Counted from the stretch's first letter, positions 18,669 through 27,215 are shown. The stretch is 64,000 bases of DNA from Dermabacter vaginalis (GCF_001678905.1 NZ_CP012117.1:930001-994000), one strand, 5' to 3'. Made by a program: numbers and translations. Notes: a model not told the origin generated them from the letters alone.

Positions 18669-19892
18669 ATGACAGAGATACTCACCACACACGCGGGCTC
18701 GCTTCCGCGCACCAAGGAACTGATCGACGCGAACTACAACAGGGAACTCGAGGCCGACGGCTTCACCCCGAAAAAGTCGCCTGAGTTTGAGCGCGTTCTC
18801 GCCGATGCCGTGGATGGCGTCGTTGCTCGCCAGAAGGAGATTGGCATTTCAGTGCCGGGCGATGGCGAATACGGCAAGGCGATGGGCTCGGCCATCAACT
18901 ACGGCTCGTGGTGGTCGTACATTTACGACCGCACCGAGGGGCTTGAGCTCACGGGAACCGATTTCTTCAACGCCGAGCCGCATCGAAGTGAGCCGGGCAA
19001 CATCGTGCTCACGAGCTTCGATGATCGCCGCGACCGCAGTCTCTTCCCCGGTGCCTACGCTGACCCGGTTACGGGTGTTCCCACGACTAACGACAAGCCG
19101 GAAACCTTCATCGTCCCCGCGGCCACCGGCAAGGTAGCGTTCTCTGAGCTCGGCAAGGAGCTGTGCGCGAACGACATCACGAACTTCTCGCACGCACTTG
19201 AGAAGTCGGGCTACAAGCAGGGCTACCTCTCGACCCTTTCGCCGGGCTCGGGCGCGCGCATCCACGACGAGTACTACGGCGACCCGGACGCGTTCCTCGA
19301 TGCGTGGGTTGACGTGATGCGCCCCGAATACAAGGCCATCACCGATGCGGGCATCCAGATCCAGATCGATGATCCGTCGCTTGCCGAGAACTTTGACCAG
19401 ATCAATCCGGAGCCAAGCGTTGAGGACTACCTCGCGTTCACGAAGAAGCGCGTGGAGGCGATCAACCGCGCGATCGACGGTATCCCGCGCGAGCTCGTGC
19501 GTCTGCACACGTGCTGGGGTTCGTGGCACGGCCCGCACGTCACGGACTTTGAGTTCAAGTACCTCGCGGAACTCATGCTCGAGGTCAACGCAAAGTACTA
19601 CTCGTTCGAGGCGGCGAACGTGCGCCACGAGCACGAGTGGGTCGTGTGGAAGGATGTCACGCTCCCTGAGGATTGCGTGATCGTGCCCGGCATCGTTTCG
19701 CACTCGACCAACGTCGTCGAGCATCCGGAACTCGTCGCGCAGCGCATCGAGCGTTTTGCCGACATCGTGGGCCCCGAGCGCGTGATTGCCTCGACCGACT
19801 GTGGTCTCGGTGGCCGTATCCATCCGGAGATCGCGTGGGCGAAGCTCGAAAGCCTCGTGGAAGGTGCGGGCATCGCTTCGGCGAAATACTGA
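18669..19892 (+). CDS. MetE C-terminal-domain-like protein (UROD/MetE superfamily)
   Basis: A 407-residue protein related only to the catalytic half of cobalamin-independent methionine synthase; the N-terminal half of MetE (full length about 750) is absent. Zinc-site elements are visible: HTCWGSWHGPH (His and Cys), FEAANVRHEHEW (Glu), and STDCGLGG (Cys). Such stand-alone proteins may use methyl donors other than folate polyglutamate, or belong to other thiol methyl-transfer reactions, so the homocysteine methylation role is a suggestion. It is a single gene between two strong terminators. Confidence 0.8.
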   Translation: MTEILTTHAGSLPRTKELIDANYNRELEADGFTPKKSPEFERVLADAVDGVVARQKEIGISVPGDGEYGKAMGSAINYGSWWSYIYDRTEGLELTGTDFFNAEPHRSEPGNIVLTSFDDRRDRSLFPGAYADPVTGVPTTNDKPETFIVPAATGKVAFSELGKELCANDITNFSHALEKSGYKQGYLSTLSPGSGARIHDEYYGDPDAFLDAWVDVMRPEYKAITDAGIQIQIDDPSLAENFDQINPEPSVEDYLAFTKKRVEAINRAIDGIPRELVRLHTCWGSWHGPHVTDFEFKYLAELMLEVNAKYYSFEAANVRHEHEWVVWKDVTLPEDCVIVPGIVSHSTNVVEHPELVAQRIERFADIVGPERVIASTDCGLGGRIHPEIAWAKLESLVEGAGIASAKY

Positions 19893-19919
19893 GTTTTTAG
19901 GCGGGAAATCACCGAGAAA

Positions 19920-19953
19920 ACGGGGGCGTGACGCGCAGCGTTCACGCCCCCGT
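19920..19953. terminator. strong bidirectional hairpin after MetE-like gene
   Basis: ACGGGGGCGTGA pairs perfectly with TCACGCCCCCGT around a ten-base loop; an A run precedes it. Confidence 0.8.
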
Positions 19954-19954
19954 T

Positions 19955-19969
19955 ACGTGTCCGACACGT
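19955..19969. promoter_or_regulatory. palindrome upstream of glycosyltransferase gene
   Basis: ACGTGTC-C-GACACGT, a perfect 7+7 inverted repeat 34 bases before the start. Good operator geometry; the binding protein is unknown. Confidence 0.4.
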
Positions 19970-20003
19970 GTCTTTCCCACGGCCGTTGCTCCCGAGGGAC
20001 ACA

Positions 20004-21152
20004 ATGAGGAACGTGAAAATCCTCGTCGTTGCCGAATCGTTCCTTCCGCACATGAATGGCGTCACCAACTCGGTGCTCAGGGTTGTCGAGTGCTTTGCGC
20101 GCTCCGGCCACGAGGTCAGGATCGTCGCGCCAGGCGCCCCGGGTATCCCGAACGAACTAACGTTCGGCGCGGAACGTGTGCCGGTCATACCCGTGCTGTC
20201 ACTACCGATGATGGGGTACGGGCAGGTGCGCATGAGCGCGACCACGAACTACCGGATTCGTTCGATTATCGACGATTTTCATCCCGACGTCGTGCACCTC
20301 GCGTGCCCGGCCCTCCTCGGTAACGCCGCCTCGAAGGCCGCCGTCAAGCGTGGCATCCCCACGGTCGCCATCTACCAAACCGACCTCCCGGGCTACACGC
20401 GCAAATACGGCGCTCCCGTGCTCGAAGAAGCGATGTGGATGTTCCTTCGCGACATTCATAACCGCTGCGAGATCAATCTCGCGCCCTCCTCGAGCACCCG
20501 CAATCAGATCGTCGAGCACGGCATTGAGCGCGTGCAGATTTGGCGACGCGGAGTTGATACTTCGCAGTTCTCGCCCACGCGCCGCAGCGAGAAGCTTCGT
20601 AAGCGCCTCGCTCCGAATGGTGAGAAACTCGTCGTGTACGTGGGGCGTCTTGCCGCCGAAAAGCAGGTAGACGACCTCGCCATTCTCGAGTCGATGCCGA
20701 ATGTGCGTCTCGTGATCGTGGGGGAGGGGCCCCTCGAGGCGCAGCTTCGTTCTGCCATGCCAGGCGCCTATTTTGCGGGCTTCAAGAAGGGAGCCGAACT
20801 CGCAGAAATCGTTGCCTCGTGCGACCTCTTCGTGCATACGGGTGAGCTCGAGACGTTCTGCCAGACGATCCAAGAGGCCATGGCCTCAGGCCTTCCCGCG
20901 ATCGCTCCTCGCTCGGGTGGCCCGATCGACCTCATCGACCACTCGCACACGGGTTGGCTTTACACGCCCGGCAAGCTTGAGGAGCTTCGCGCGTACGTCG
21001 AGGATCTTCTCGGTGACGACACGAAACGCGGGCATTTCGCTGCAGCTGCGCAGGAATCGGTGCGGCAGCGGACGTGGCCCGTTCTCGCGGAGCAGCTTCT
21101 CGGCTTTTATCGCGAGGCGGCGCGTCTTCACGAGGCCGCGCACGCCGCGTAA
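20004..21152 (+). CDS. GT4 glycosyltransferase, GDP-mannose-dependent alpha-mannosyltransferase-like
   Basis: Retaining GT-B enzyme of 382 residues, cytoplasmic or membrane-associated. Seen: the loop MNGVTNSVLRVVE (18-30), the donor-site strand VVYVGRLAAEKQVDDL, and the EX7E motif at Glu283/Glu291 (ETFCQTIQEAMASGLPAIAP). Closest by pattern to MgtA/PimB-type mannosyltransferases acting on lipid anchors in actinobacteria; donor and acceptor are inferred. Start is ATG 20004 with GAGGG upstream rather than the longer open frame from 19968. Single gene between terminators. Confidence 0.85.
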   Translation: MRNVKILVVAESFLPHMNGVTNSVLRVVECFARSGHEVRIVAPGAPGIPNELTFGAERVPVIPVLSLPMMGYGQVRMSATTNYRIRSIIDDFHPDVVHLACPALLGNAASKAAVKRGIPTVAIYQTDLPGYTRKYGAPVLEEAMWMFLRDIHNRCEINLAPSSSTRNQIVEHGIERVQIWRRGVDTSQFSPTRRSEKLRKRLAPNGEKLVVYVGRLAAEKQVDDLAILESMPNVRLVIVGEGPLEAQLRSAMPGAYFAGFKKGAELAEIVASCDLFVHTGELETFCQTIQEAMASGLPAIAPRSGGPIDLIDHSHTGWLYTPGKLEELRAYVEDLLGDDTKRGHFAAAAQESVRQRTWPVLAEQLLGFYREAARLHEAAHAA

Positions 21153-21216
21153 CGCTCGCCCTTCTCCCGTGCCACTCGCCTTCCGTACCAATGTGAAGGT
21201 CACGGTGTGAGGGCAG

Positions 21217-21247
21217 GCCGAGTAGCTCATGGCCTCGGCATGTTTTC
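21217..21247 (+). terminator. hairpin in the glycosyltransferase/amidotransferase convergent gap
   Basis: GCCGAG and CTCGGC pair around an 11-base loop, followed by ATGTTTT. The remaining 160-base gap holds a further CCACC/GGTGG repeat and no gene that I can see. Confidence 0.45.
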
Positions 21248-21314
21248 CACCCTCAAAGGTGGAGGTGGGGGCGCCAAGCCGGGCTTGCCGTAGAACGGCG
21301 ACGCGGCCGGGCAT

Positions 21315-22085
21315 TTAGCGAGCGGAGCAGGCAAACCTCACAAAGGCGTCGAGGAGGCGCACGGGGGCATCGACTCCCTGGTTCGAGCCGCGCCACCTCT
21401 CGATCTCACGCGCGAACGACTCGGGATCACGATCACTCGGTGTGAGCGCGCTCGTGGTCGCCCATCTCGTGGCAATCGCGGGCGTAATTTCGGGATGAAA
21501 CTGCACGCCCCATGCCGCCTCCCCCGCGCGGAAGGCCTCGAGTCGGCCCTCCTCATCGCGAGCGAGGGGCACGATTGGTGCGCCGCTCGGGGTTGCACTC
21601 GGGAGCGCCGAAACTTCGTCCTGGTGCCATTGGAAGGCCTGAAACGCTTGGTGCGGTGCACGAACCTCGGCGCGGGCAAAGAGCGGATCGGTTGCGGCGG
21701 CGGGCTCGGGCAGTACTGTGCGCAGTCCGACGGCAGGCTTCGGCCTTCGCGTGATCTCACTTCCAAGCGCCGCTCCAAGAAGTTCCTCGCCGAGGCAAAT
21801 CCCCAACAGCGGAAAACTTTCCTCGAGGGTATCGAGGCACAGTTGGCGGCACGGTGCGAGCCAATCGTAGCGCTCGTCTTGGAGAGGGCCGGGCCCGCCT
21901 CCGAGGATCACGAGGCCTTGCGAGGTGGAGGCGAGGTTGTCGAACGAGGGGAGTGGCTCGCCGCGGTAGGGGCGCACGAGAGCGAGGGCGAGGCCTGATC
22001 TGCGCGCAAGGCCTTCGAGCAAGCCCGGCGGGCAATCATCTTCGTGCTGAATGACCGTCAGTGTTCCGCGCACATTGTTTCCCAT
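21315..22085 (-). CDS. class I glutamine amidotransferase-like protein
   Basis: Stand-alone GATase1-fold protein, 256 residues from ATG 22085. Triad: Cys97 in GICLGEELLG, and the His/Glu of WGVQFHPEIT. The oxyanion-side ILGGGPGPLQDE segment also fits. Similar to GMP synthase-type amidotransferase domains that work on their own, with unknown acceptor. An upstream ATG at 22142 is in frame, but 22085 has a TATAAC box six bases ahead, fitting a leaderless start. Divergent from the small membrane-protein gene. Confidence 0.82.
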   Translation of the reverse strand: MGNNVRGTLTVIQHEDDCPPGLLEGLARRSGLALALVRPYRGEPLPSFDNLASTSQGLVILGGGPGPLQDERYDWLAPCRQLCLDTLEESFPLLGICLGEELLGAALGSEITRRPKPAVGLRTVLPEPAAATDPLFARAEVRAPHQAFQAFQWHQDEVSALPSATPSGAPIVPLARDEEGRLEAFRAGEAAWGVQFHPEITPAIATRWATTSALTPSDRDPESFAREIERWRGSNQGVDAPVRLLDAFVRFACSAR

Positions 22086-22091
22086 GTCCCC

Positions 22092-22097
22092 GTTATA
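22092..22097 (-). promoter_or_regulatory. -10 box for amidotransferase gene
   Basis: TATAAC six bases before ATG 22085 on the minus strand. Confidence 0.4.
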
Positions 22098-22212
22098 CAG
22101 GAGACAAACTCCATGCGACGTACTTGGAGGACTTTCGTCCATCGTTTAGACTGGCCACGCAGCGGCAACCCCTTGCAGCCGCGACCCCGACTCGAACATC
22201 ATGGAGAAAAGC

Positions 22213-22437
22213 GTGACCCAGCACAACGACGCCGCGGCAAGCAACGAAACCTCGCAGGGCAATAGCCTCGCCTTTTCGATCATCGTCACTGCGCTCGTCT
22301 TCCTTCTCTTCGCGGGTGGTCTCTACGTCATGAGCCTCTACACCGTCGCGCCGATCTGGTTCGTTGTGGGCCTCGCCATGTCGATCGTCGCGCTTTTTGT
22401 CGCCTTCGAGATCATTCCGCGCTTCTTCACGAAGTAG
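22213..22437 (+). CDS. small two-helix membrane protein, unknown function
   Basis: 74 residues from GTG 22213, chosen because GGAG lies seven bases upstream (an in-frame ATG at 22201 has no site). After a polar N-terminus of about 20 residues come two membrane helices (SLAFSIIVTALVFLLFAGGLYVM and an IWFVVGLAMSIVALFVAFEII stretch) joined by a short loop, ending RFFTK. I do not recognise the family. Followed directly by a strong bidirectional terminator. Confidence 0.7.
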   Translation: MTQHNDAAASNETSQGNSLAFSIIVTALVFLLFAGGLYVMSLYTVAPIWFVVGLAMSIVALFVAFEIIPRFFTK

Positions 22438-22455
22438 AAGCTCTCCAGTCACAAG

Positions 22456-22485
22456 AAAGGCCTCGGCACTGTCGCCGAGGCCTTT
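22456..22485. terminator. bidirectional terminator
   Basis: AAAGGCCTCGGC and GCCGAGGCCTTT pair perfectly around six bases, serving the small membrane-protein gene (plus) and deoD (minus). Confidence 0.88.
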
Positions 22486-22506
22486 CGCTATGCGTGCAGG
22501 CAGGAG

Positions 22507-23229
22507 CTACTGCGCGCGTTTCTTGTCGAGGGCCACGACCGCCTCGAGAGCCATGACGATCATCGAGTCGAACGTCTCCTGGCGCTCCTGGGCGCTCGTC
22601 TCCTCGCCCGTAAGGAGGTGGTCAGAGATCGTGCACACCGATAGCGCCTTGCGGCCGAACTGCGCGGCGAGCGTGTACAAACCTGCGGTCTCCATCTCGA
22701 CGCCGAGGACGCCGTAGTTGGCGAGGGTTTCCGTGAGGGGTTTCGGGTTGTAGAACTGGTCGGCCGAGAAAAGCCCGCCAACGCGATAGGGGAGATTCTT
22801 CTCCTCTGCAGCCTCAACCATGAGGCGCATGAGTTCGAAGTCAGCAGCGGGAGCGTACGTGACGTCGCCAAAGCGTGCGCGGTTCATGGCCGAGTCGGTG
22901 CTTGCGGCGTTCGCGATCACAACGTCGCGCACCTTCACCTCGGGTGCCATGCCGCCCGCGGTACCCACGCGAATGATGGCTTGAACGTCGTAGTCGTTCA
23001 TGAGCTCGTGCGCGTAGATCGCCATGGAAGGCTGGCCCATTCCCGAGCCTTGAACGCTCACGCGCACGCCCTTGTAGGTGCCCGTGTACCCGAGCATGCC
23101 GCGCACCTCGTTGTAGAGCTGTGGATCGTCAAGGAAGGTTTCGGCGATCCATCGTGCGCGATACGGGTCGCCGGGGAAAAGGACGTAAGGCGCGATGGCG
23201 CCTTCGGGGGCATTAATATGTGTAGACAT
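22507..23229 (-). CDS. deoD: purine-nucleoside phosphorylase, DeoD type
   Basis: Hexameric-type phosphorylase (240 residues) releasing purine base and ribose-1-phosphate from nucleosides. Seen: [16 protein letters not shown] near the N-terminus, [16 protein letters not shown] (phosphate site), IIRVGTAGG, and the [10 protein letters not shown] nucleoside site with the later SDHLLTGEE segment containing the catalytic Asp. Cytoplasmic, purine salvage. Only 29 bases separate it from the divergent MFS gene, and TAGGCT lies six bases before its ATG. Confidence 0.96.
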   Translation of the reverse strand: MSTHINAPEGAIAPYVLFPGDPYRARWIAETFLDDPQLYNEVRGMLGYTGTYKGVRVSVQGSGMGQPSMAIYAHELMNDYDVQAIIRVGTAGGMAPEVKVRDVVIANAASTDSAMNRARFGDVTYAPAADFELMRLMVEAAEEKNLPYRVGGLFSADQFYNPKPLTETLANYGVLGVEMETAGLYTLAAQFGRKALSVCTISDHLLTGEETSAQERQETFDSMIVMALEAVVALDKKRAQ

Positions 23230-23235
23230 GCCTTA

Positions 23236-23241
23236 AGCCTA
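23236..23241 (-). promoter_or_regulatory. -10 box for leaderless deoD
   Basis: TAGGCT on the minus strand, six bases before ATG 23229. Confidence 0.5.
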
Positions 23242-23258
23242 CGGTGTTTGGAGATGGG

Positions 23259-24551
23259 ATGCCCGAAACCTTTGTGCCCGATCGTGAGGCAGTGCGTGCC
23301 CGTTGGGCGGTTTCGCTCGTTTTTCTTCTCAATGGTGTGAGCTTTTGCGCTATTTTGCCTCGCTACCCCGAGATCGTGCGTCAGCTCGGCATTACCAACA
23401 CCGAGCTTGGCCTCGCCGTGGGCCTCGGGCCGCTCGGCGGTCTCGCTTTCGGTTTGCTTGCCGCGCCCATCATGAAGAAGATCGGCTCAGGCACAGCCGC
23501 GCTCATTTTCCAGATTCTCGCCTCGAGCGCGCACCTTTTGATCTACGTGGCGCCGAGCTGGGGTTTCCTCGCTCTCGGTTTTGTGCTTGCGATGAGCTTC
23601 GACGCCATCACGGACATCGCCCAAAATGCCCACGGCATGCGAGTCGAACGTCGCTATCGCCGCTCGATCATCAATAGCTTTCACGGATTCTGGTCGCTCG
23701 GTGCGGTTCTCGGCGGGGTCCTCGGTGCCGTGTGTGCGCAGTTCAGCGTCCCGCTTGCATGGCAGGGCTGGGGTGGGCTCGTCCTCTTTGGCGCGATTGC
23801 CATCGCGAACTTCCCGTTCCTGCTCAAGGGGTCCGACGCCGCCGAGCGGGTCAAGGAAGTCTCCTCGCCAAGTGCGTCCTCCGCGAACGAGGCCCCGGCG
23901 GATCTCGTGGGCGAAACGAGTGGCAATACCCTACTCGAAAGCACGTCACCCAGCCGCGGGAAGCTTGGCGCTCTCGCGTTGCTCGGTGCCCTCGGCATGG
24001 TTCTCGTCTTCGCTGGTTCGACCGAAGATGCCGGCAGTACGTGGGGTGCGCTCTTCATGACCCACACCTTCAATGCGTCGCCGTTCGTCGCTGGGCTCGC
24101 GTTCGTTGCCCTTCAGGGCGCACAGATGCTCGGCCGTTTCCTGGGGGACCCGATCGTGGATGCCTGGGGCGACCGCACAACCGCGCGCGTGGGCGCGGTG
24201 ATCTCCTTCGTGGGCATGAGCGTCATGCTCGTGTGGCCGACCGCCGTGACCGCCGTGATCGGCTTTGCAGCCGCGGGCTGGGGTGTGGCGACGCTGTTCC
24301 CGGCCGTATTTCGAGCGGGCGACAACGTTGAAGAGCTCGGCCACGGAGTCGGCATTACCGTCGTTGGCTGGTTCGCTCGCATTGGCTTCCTCGCCGCCCC
24401 ACCGATCGTGGGCTGGCTCGCTGACCTCTTCACTCTGCGCTATGCCCTCGCGCTCGTACCGCTCTACGCAGTGGGAATCCTCGTGTTCTCGGGCGCGCTC
24501 GAGAACACCACGAAGGTCGACAAACGGGCCACACTTGCGGAAGCGAGGTAG
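23259..24551 (+). CDS. MFS transporter, YbjJ-like
   Basis: Major facilitator protein of 430 residues with about 12 membrane helices and a charged central loop (about residues 195-235). The opening RWAVSLVFLLNGVSFCAILPRYPEIVRQLGI and the AQNAHGMRVERRYRRSIINSFHGFWSLG loop are typical of the YbjJ/inner-membrane MFS group. Start ATG 23259 follows GGAG by five bases. Substrate unknown; divergence from deoD hints at nucleoside or base traffic, but this is weak evidence. Confidence 0.85.
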   Translation: MPETFVPDREAVRARWAVSLVFLLNGVSFCAILPRYPEIVRQLGITNTELGLAVGLGPLGGLAFGLLAAPIMKKIGSGTAALIFQILASSAHLLIYVAPSWGFLALGFVLAMSFDAITDIAQNAHGMRVERRYRRSIINSFHGFWSLGAVLGGVLGAVCAQFSVPLAWQGWGGLVLFGAIAIANFPFLLKGSDAAERVKEVSSPSASSANEAPADLVGETSGNTLLESTSPSRGKLGALALLGALGMVLVFAGSTEDAGSTWGALFMTHTFNASPFVAGLAFVALQGAQMLGRFLGDPIVDAWGDRTTARVGAVISFVGMSVMLVWPTAVTAVIGFAAAGWGVATLFPAVFRAGDNVEELGHGVGITVVGWFARIGFLAAPPIVGWLADLFTLRYALALVPLYAVGILVFSGALENTTKVDKRATLAEAR

Positions 24552-24557
24552 GCCTGG

Positions 24558-24569
24558 CAAGCGTCGGAC
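24558..24569 (-). repeat. dispersed 12-mer TCCGACGCYTGC, copy 3
   Basis: Exact copy in the 32-base convergent gap between the MFS and YciO-type genes. Confidence 0.6.
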
Positions 24570-24583
24570 CGGCCCTGCACTGC

Positions 24584-25204
24584 CTAGGCGAACGCGGATG
24601 TATCGCCTCGGCCCTCGCGAAGGACACGCGGTACGTCGTCGGTGAGATCGATGATGCTCGTGGGTTCCATGCCCGTGATCTCGCCGTCGACAATCGCGGG
24701 GATGAGGTGCCCGATGCGGTCCTCGACAATCCACGACTCGGTGAGCACATCGTTCTCACCGGGCATGATGAGGCTCGAAGTCATGAGCGGCTCCCCGAAC
24801 GCGTCGACGATCGCGCGCGCGACCACGTCATCGGGAATGCGCGCTCCAATCGTGTGTTTTTTCGGGTGGAGCATGCGGCGCGGGAGCTCTTTCGTGGCCG
24901 GCATAATGAAGGTGTAGGGGCCGGGTGTGTGCGCTTTCACGAGGCGATAGTTCGGGTTCGAAATCCGCACGTACGTTCCAAGCTGCGCGAATTCGCTGCA
25001 CATGACGGTGAAGTGGTGGTCCTTGCCCGTGTGGCGGATCGTGCGGATCTGTTCCAGGGCATCGTGCGCGCCTATGCGGCATCCGAGCGCGTAGCCCGAA
25101 TCGGTGGGGTAGGCAATCAGTTCCCCGTCCCTGAGCCGCTCGACGACCTGGTCGAGGAGACGCGCTTGCGGTGTGACGGGGTGGATCGGAATGAGGCGTG
25201 CCAT
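24584..25204 (-). CDS. YciO/Sua5 (YrdC-fold) family protein
   Basis: A 206-residue YrdC-domain protein. GELIAYPTDSGYALGCRIG and KAHTPGPYTFIMPATKELPRRML are the domain's nucleotide/threonine-binding segments. True TsaC/Sua5 makes threonylcarbamoyl-AMP for the t6A tRNA modification; the length and the PTDSGYALGC wording fit the YciO branch, whose role is less certain. Its TAACAT box overlaps the end of the preceding gene, so it can be transcribed alone. Confidence 0.85.
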   Translation of the reverse strand: MARLIPIHPVTPQARLLDQVVERLRDGELIAYPTDSGYALGCRIGAHDALEQIRTIRHTGKDHHFTVMCSEFAQLGTYVRISNPNYRLVKAHTPGPYTFIMPATKELPRRMLHPKKHTIGARIPDDVVARAIVDAFGEPLMTSSLIMPGENDVLTESWIVEDRIGHLIPAIVDGEITGMEPTSIIDLTDDVPRVLREGRGDTSAFA

Positions 25205-25210
25205 GTCCCC

Positions 25211-25216
25211 ATGTTA
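25211..25216 (-). promoter_or_regulatory. -10 box for leaderless YciO-type gene
   Basis: TAACAT six bases before ATG 25204, overlapping the stop codon of the gene upstream. Confidence 0.45.
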
Positions 25217-26623
25217 GTGCTCTGGTGAAGGAATAAGCGTGACGTAGCCGTCGGTATCGATCGAGGCGAGCGAGGACGTCAATACCCACCCGTCCGCGCT
25301 CAGCACCGAGGTCGTCTCATCGGGTTTCTTCCAGTAGCCGTGAAACACCCGAGGGCCTTTGATCATGAGTTTTCCGACGGTGCCCGGGCCCACAACGTGC
25401 CCGCGGTCGTGCACGTCGACGACCCGCACCTCGATCGACGGAAGCGGCGTGCCCACCGTGTGCTCACGCCCCTCCACGGAGGTGCGAAGGAACAGGGCGA
25501 CCCCCGCTTCTGCCCCATCGAAGCTCACCACGAGTGGCCAGCCAAGATCCCGGGCCCAGTCGCGCAGATTCGGCGTATGCTCCCTGCGGATGGGGCTCAA
25601 GGCAAGGCGAATCATGGGCGCTTTACCGGTGGTGCGCGCATACTCGGCGAGGAATCGGAAAACCTCGGTGTCACCTGAGATCACCGAGGGAGGGTTTTTC
25701 TTGAGAGCGCGCACGAGCGCCGAGTGGTCGAAGCGTGGGAAGAGAATCGTGTGGCGGCCATAAAACAGGCTCGTGGTGAGGGTGTCGGCAATCCCGATGG
25801 TCGAGTGCAAGGGCCACAGGGCGTAGCCCGTTTCGGTTCCCGCCGGCGCCGTTTCGAGATATTCGAGAGATTGATGGGCGAGCGCCGTCAGGTTTCCGTG
25901 AGTGATCATCGCGCCGAGTGCACTTGTGCGCGTGCCTCCCTCGTACACGAGAGCGGCGAGGTCGTTCGGTTCCGGGTACGGATAGTCCAGCGGAAGAGGT
26001 GCCGAGCCAAGAAGGTCCTTGAGCTTCGCGCGCGTGCCGAAGGAGAGAGGGAGCTGGGCGGGGCCCTTGGGTGGTGCCGCAACTCGCATGACGCCCTTGC
26101 CGCTCGCCTTCGCGATTTCCGCGAGCGCTCCCGTGAAAGTGAGGCGACGCGGTGCCTGCTTGGGAAGTTCAGGAGCCTGGACGGTAATCACGGTTTTCGG
26201 TCGCGCTTCTTCATCGAGCCCCGCGAGGGCATTGAGGCGGTATTCGGCGATAATGACTGCGACGGGGGAGTAGTCGGCAAACTCGCGGCTCAGGCGCATC
26301 ATGGGCTCGCGATCAGAATGCTGAACGGCGATTGCGCCGATCCGGAGAACCGCGTGGAAGGCGATAACGGCATCGATGCTCATGGGCAGGACGATCGCCA
26401 CGCGATCGCCCGCGCGAATGCCCGAATCCAAAAGACCCTGCGCGAGGCAGCGGATGCGACGACCGAGCTGGCCATAGCTCACACGTGTGCCGGTCATTTC
26501 AAGTGCCGTGCGTGAGCGGAAATGCGCGATGGCGAAATCGAGAAGTTCGGAGGCGTTGAGTGGAAGGGGGCGCGCGCTCAAGCGGTGAGCCGGATCATGT
26601 GAGTGCGGCTTCGCCGGGGCCAT
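25214..26623 (-). CDS. degenerate, C-terminally truncated adenylate-forming (AMP-binding) protein
   Basis: Related to acyl-CoA synthetases, 469 residues from ATG 26623 (AAAGGAGGG upstream); family members are usually 520-560. The N-terminal fold is recognisable (RVSYGQLGRRIRCLAQGLLDSGI; GPRVFHGYWKKPDETT). However the P-loop is YEGGTRTSALGAMITH (227-242) instead of the usual SGTTGxPKG form, the TGD ribose-binding triad is TSS (449-451), and the protein stops after DGYVTL, so the mobile C-terminal domain with the catalytic lysine is missing. Adenylation activity is unlikely. It may be a decaying gene or a binding/regulatory derivative; the intact 1.4-kb frame argues for the latter. Confidence 0.8.
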   Translation of the reverse strand: MAPAKPHSHDPAHRLSARPLPLNASELLDFAIAHFRSRTALEMTGTRVSYGQLGRRIRCLAQGLLDSGIRAGDRVAIVLPMSIDAVIAFHAVLRIGAIAVQHSDREPMMRLSREFADYSPVAVIIAEYRLNALAGLDEEARPKTVITVQAPELPKQAPRRLTFTGALAEIAKASGKGVMRVAAPPKGPAQLPLSFGTRAKLKDLLGSAPLPLDYPYPEPNDLAALVYEGGTRTSALGAMITHGNLTALAHQSLEYLETAPAGTETGYALWPLHSTIGIADTLTTSLFYGRHTILFPRFDHSALVRALKKNPPSVISGDTEVFRFLAEYARTTGKAPMIRLALSPIRREHTPNLRDWARDLGWPLVVSFDGAEAGVALFLRTSVEGREHTVGTPLPSIEVRVVDVHDRGHVVGPGTVGKLMIKGPRVFHGYWKKPDETTSVLSADGWVLTSSLASIDTDGYVTLIPSPEH

Positions 26624-26778
26624 GAGCGCCCTCCTTTCACGTGAATGTTGGTGCGGGGCACGAGCGTGCACTGCGGGTGACGTGTGCAGTTTAGGGAGAG
26701 AACCTGCACGTTGACCTCAGGTTTCCCGGGCGTTTCGTGAGCACGCCCCGCGCGAAGCAGGTATGCGAGAGTAGCACC

Positions 26779-27215
26779 GTGAACGAGAGTCAGAATGCCG
26801 ATGCAGGAAATGGGAACGTACGCCTTGATTCGTGGTTGCACGCGGTGCGGCTTTTCAAAACACGGTCGCTCGCCTCGAGCGCCATCAAGGCCTCACACGT
26901 GAGAGTCGATGGCGAGGTCGTCAAACCGAGCTTCCGGCTGAACATCGGCAGTACGGTTGCGGTGCGCCACCCCGGTTACACGAATGAGTACGTGGTCAAA
27001 AGCTGCTTGCGAAGCGTGTGGGAGCGCCGCTCGCGCGCGAGGCCTATACCGACATCTCGGCTCCGCCACCGCCGCAGTTGTTTGCTGCGCCACCTCGGCG
27101 CGCACGAGGAGCGGGGCGGCCTACGAAGAAGGAGCGCCGGGCACTCGATCGCCTTCGCGGCCGCGAGTCGCAAAATGGCAGGTGGCGAGCAATTTTTGAC
27201 GATAATGAAAGTTGA
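26779..27215 (+). pseudogene. Hsp15-like S4-domain RNA-binding protein, frameshifted
   Basis: Starts at GTG 26779 (NESQNADAGNGNV...). The S4 domain RLDSWLHAVRLFKTRSLASSAIKASHVRVDGEVVKPS reads in one frame up to about 27000; the expected C-terminus (LLAKRVGAPLAREAYTDIS, then a basic GAGRPTKKERRALDRLRG) continues in the frame one base back, ending at 27215. The break is at AAAA (26998-27001), where five A would restore VKKLLAKRVG. In the first frame translation would instead run to 27318 with an unrelated tail. Intact family members bind stalled 50S subunits with nascent-chain tRNA. Sequencing error, true mutation or slippage are all possible. Confidence 0.8.

Noticed and set aside
21153-21314. 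tRNA or small RNA gene in the glycosyltransferase/amidotransferase gap
   Set aside because: No cloverleaf or promoter could be recognised; the inverted repeats fit termination of convergent genes.
26990-27010. Programmed -1 frameshift in the Hsp15-like gene
   Set aside because: The site does not match the usual X XXY YYZ heptamer in frame, and no downstream structure was evident; a single-base loss is simpler.
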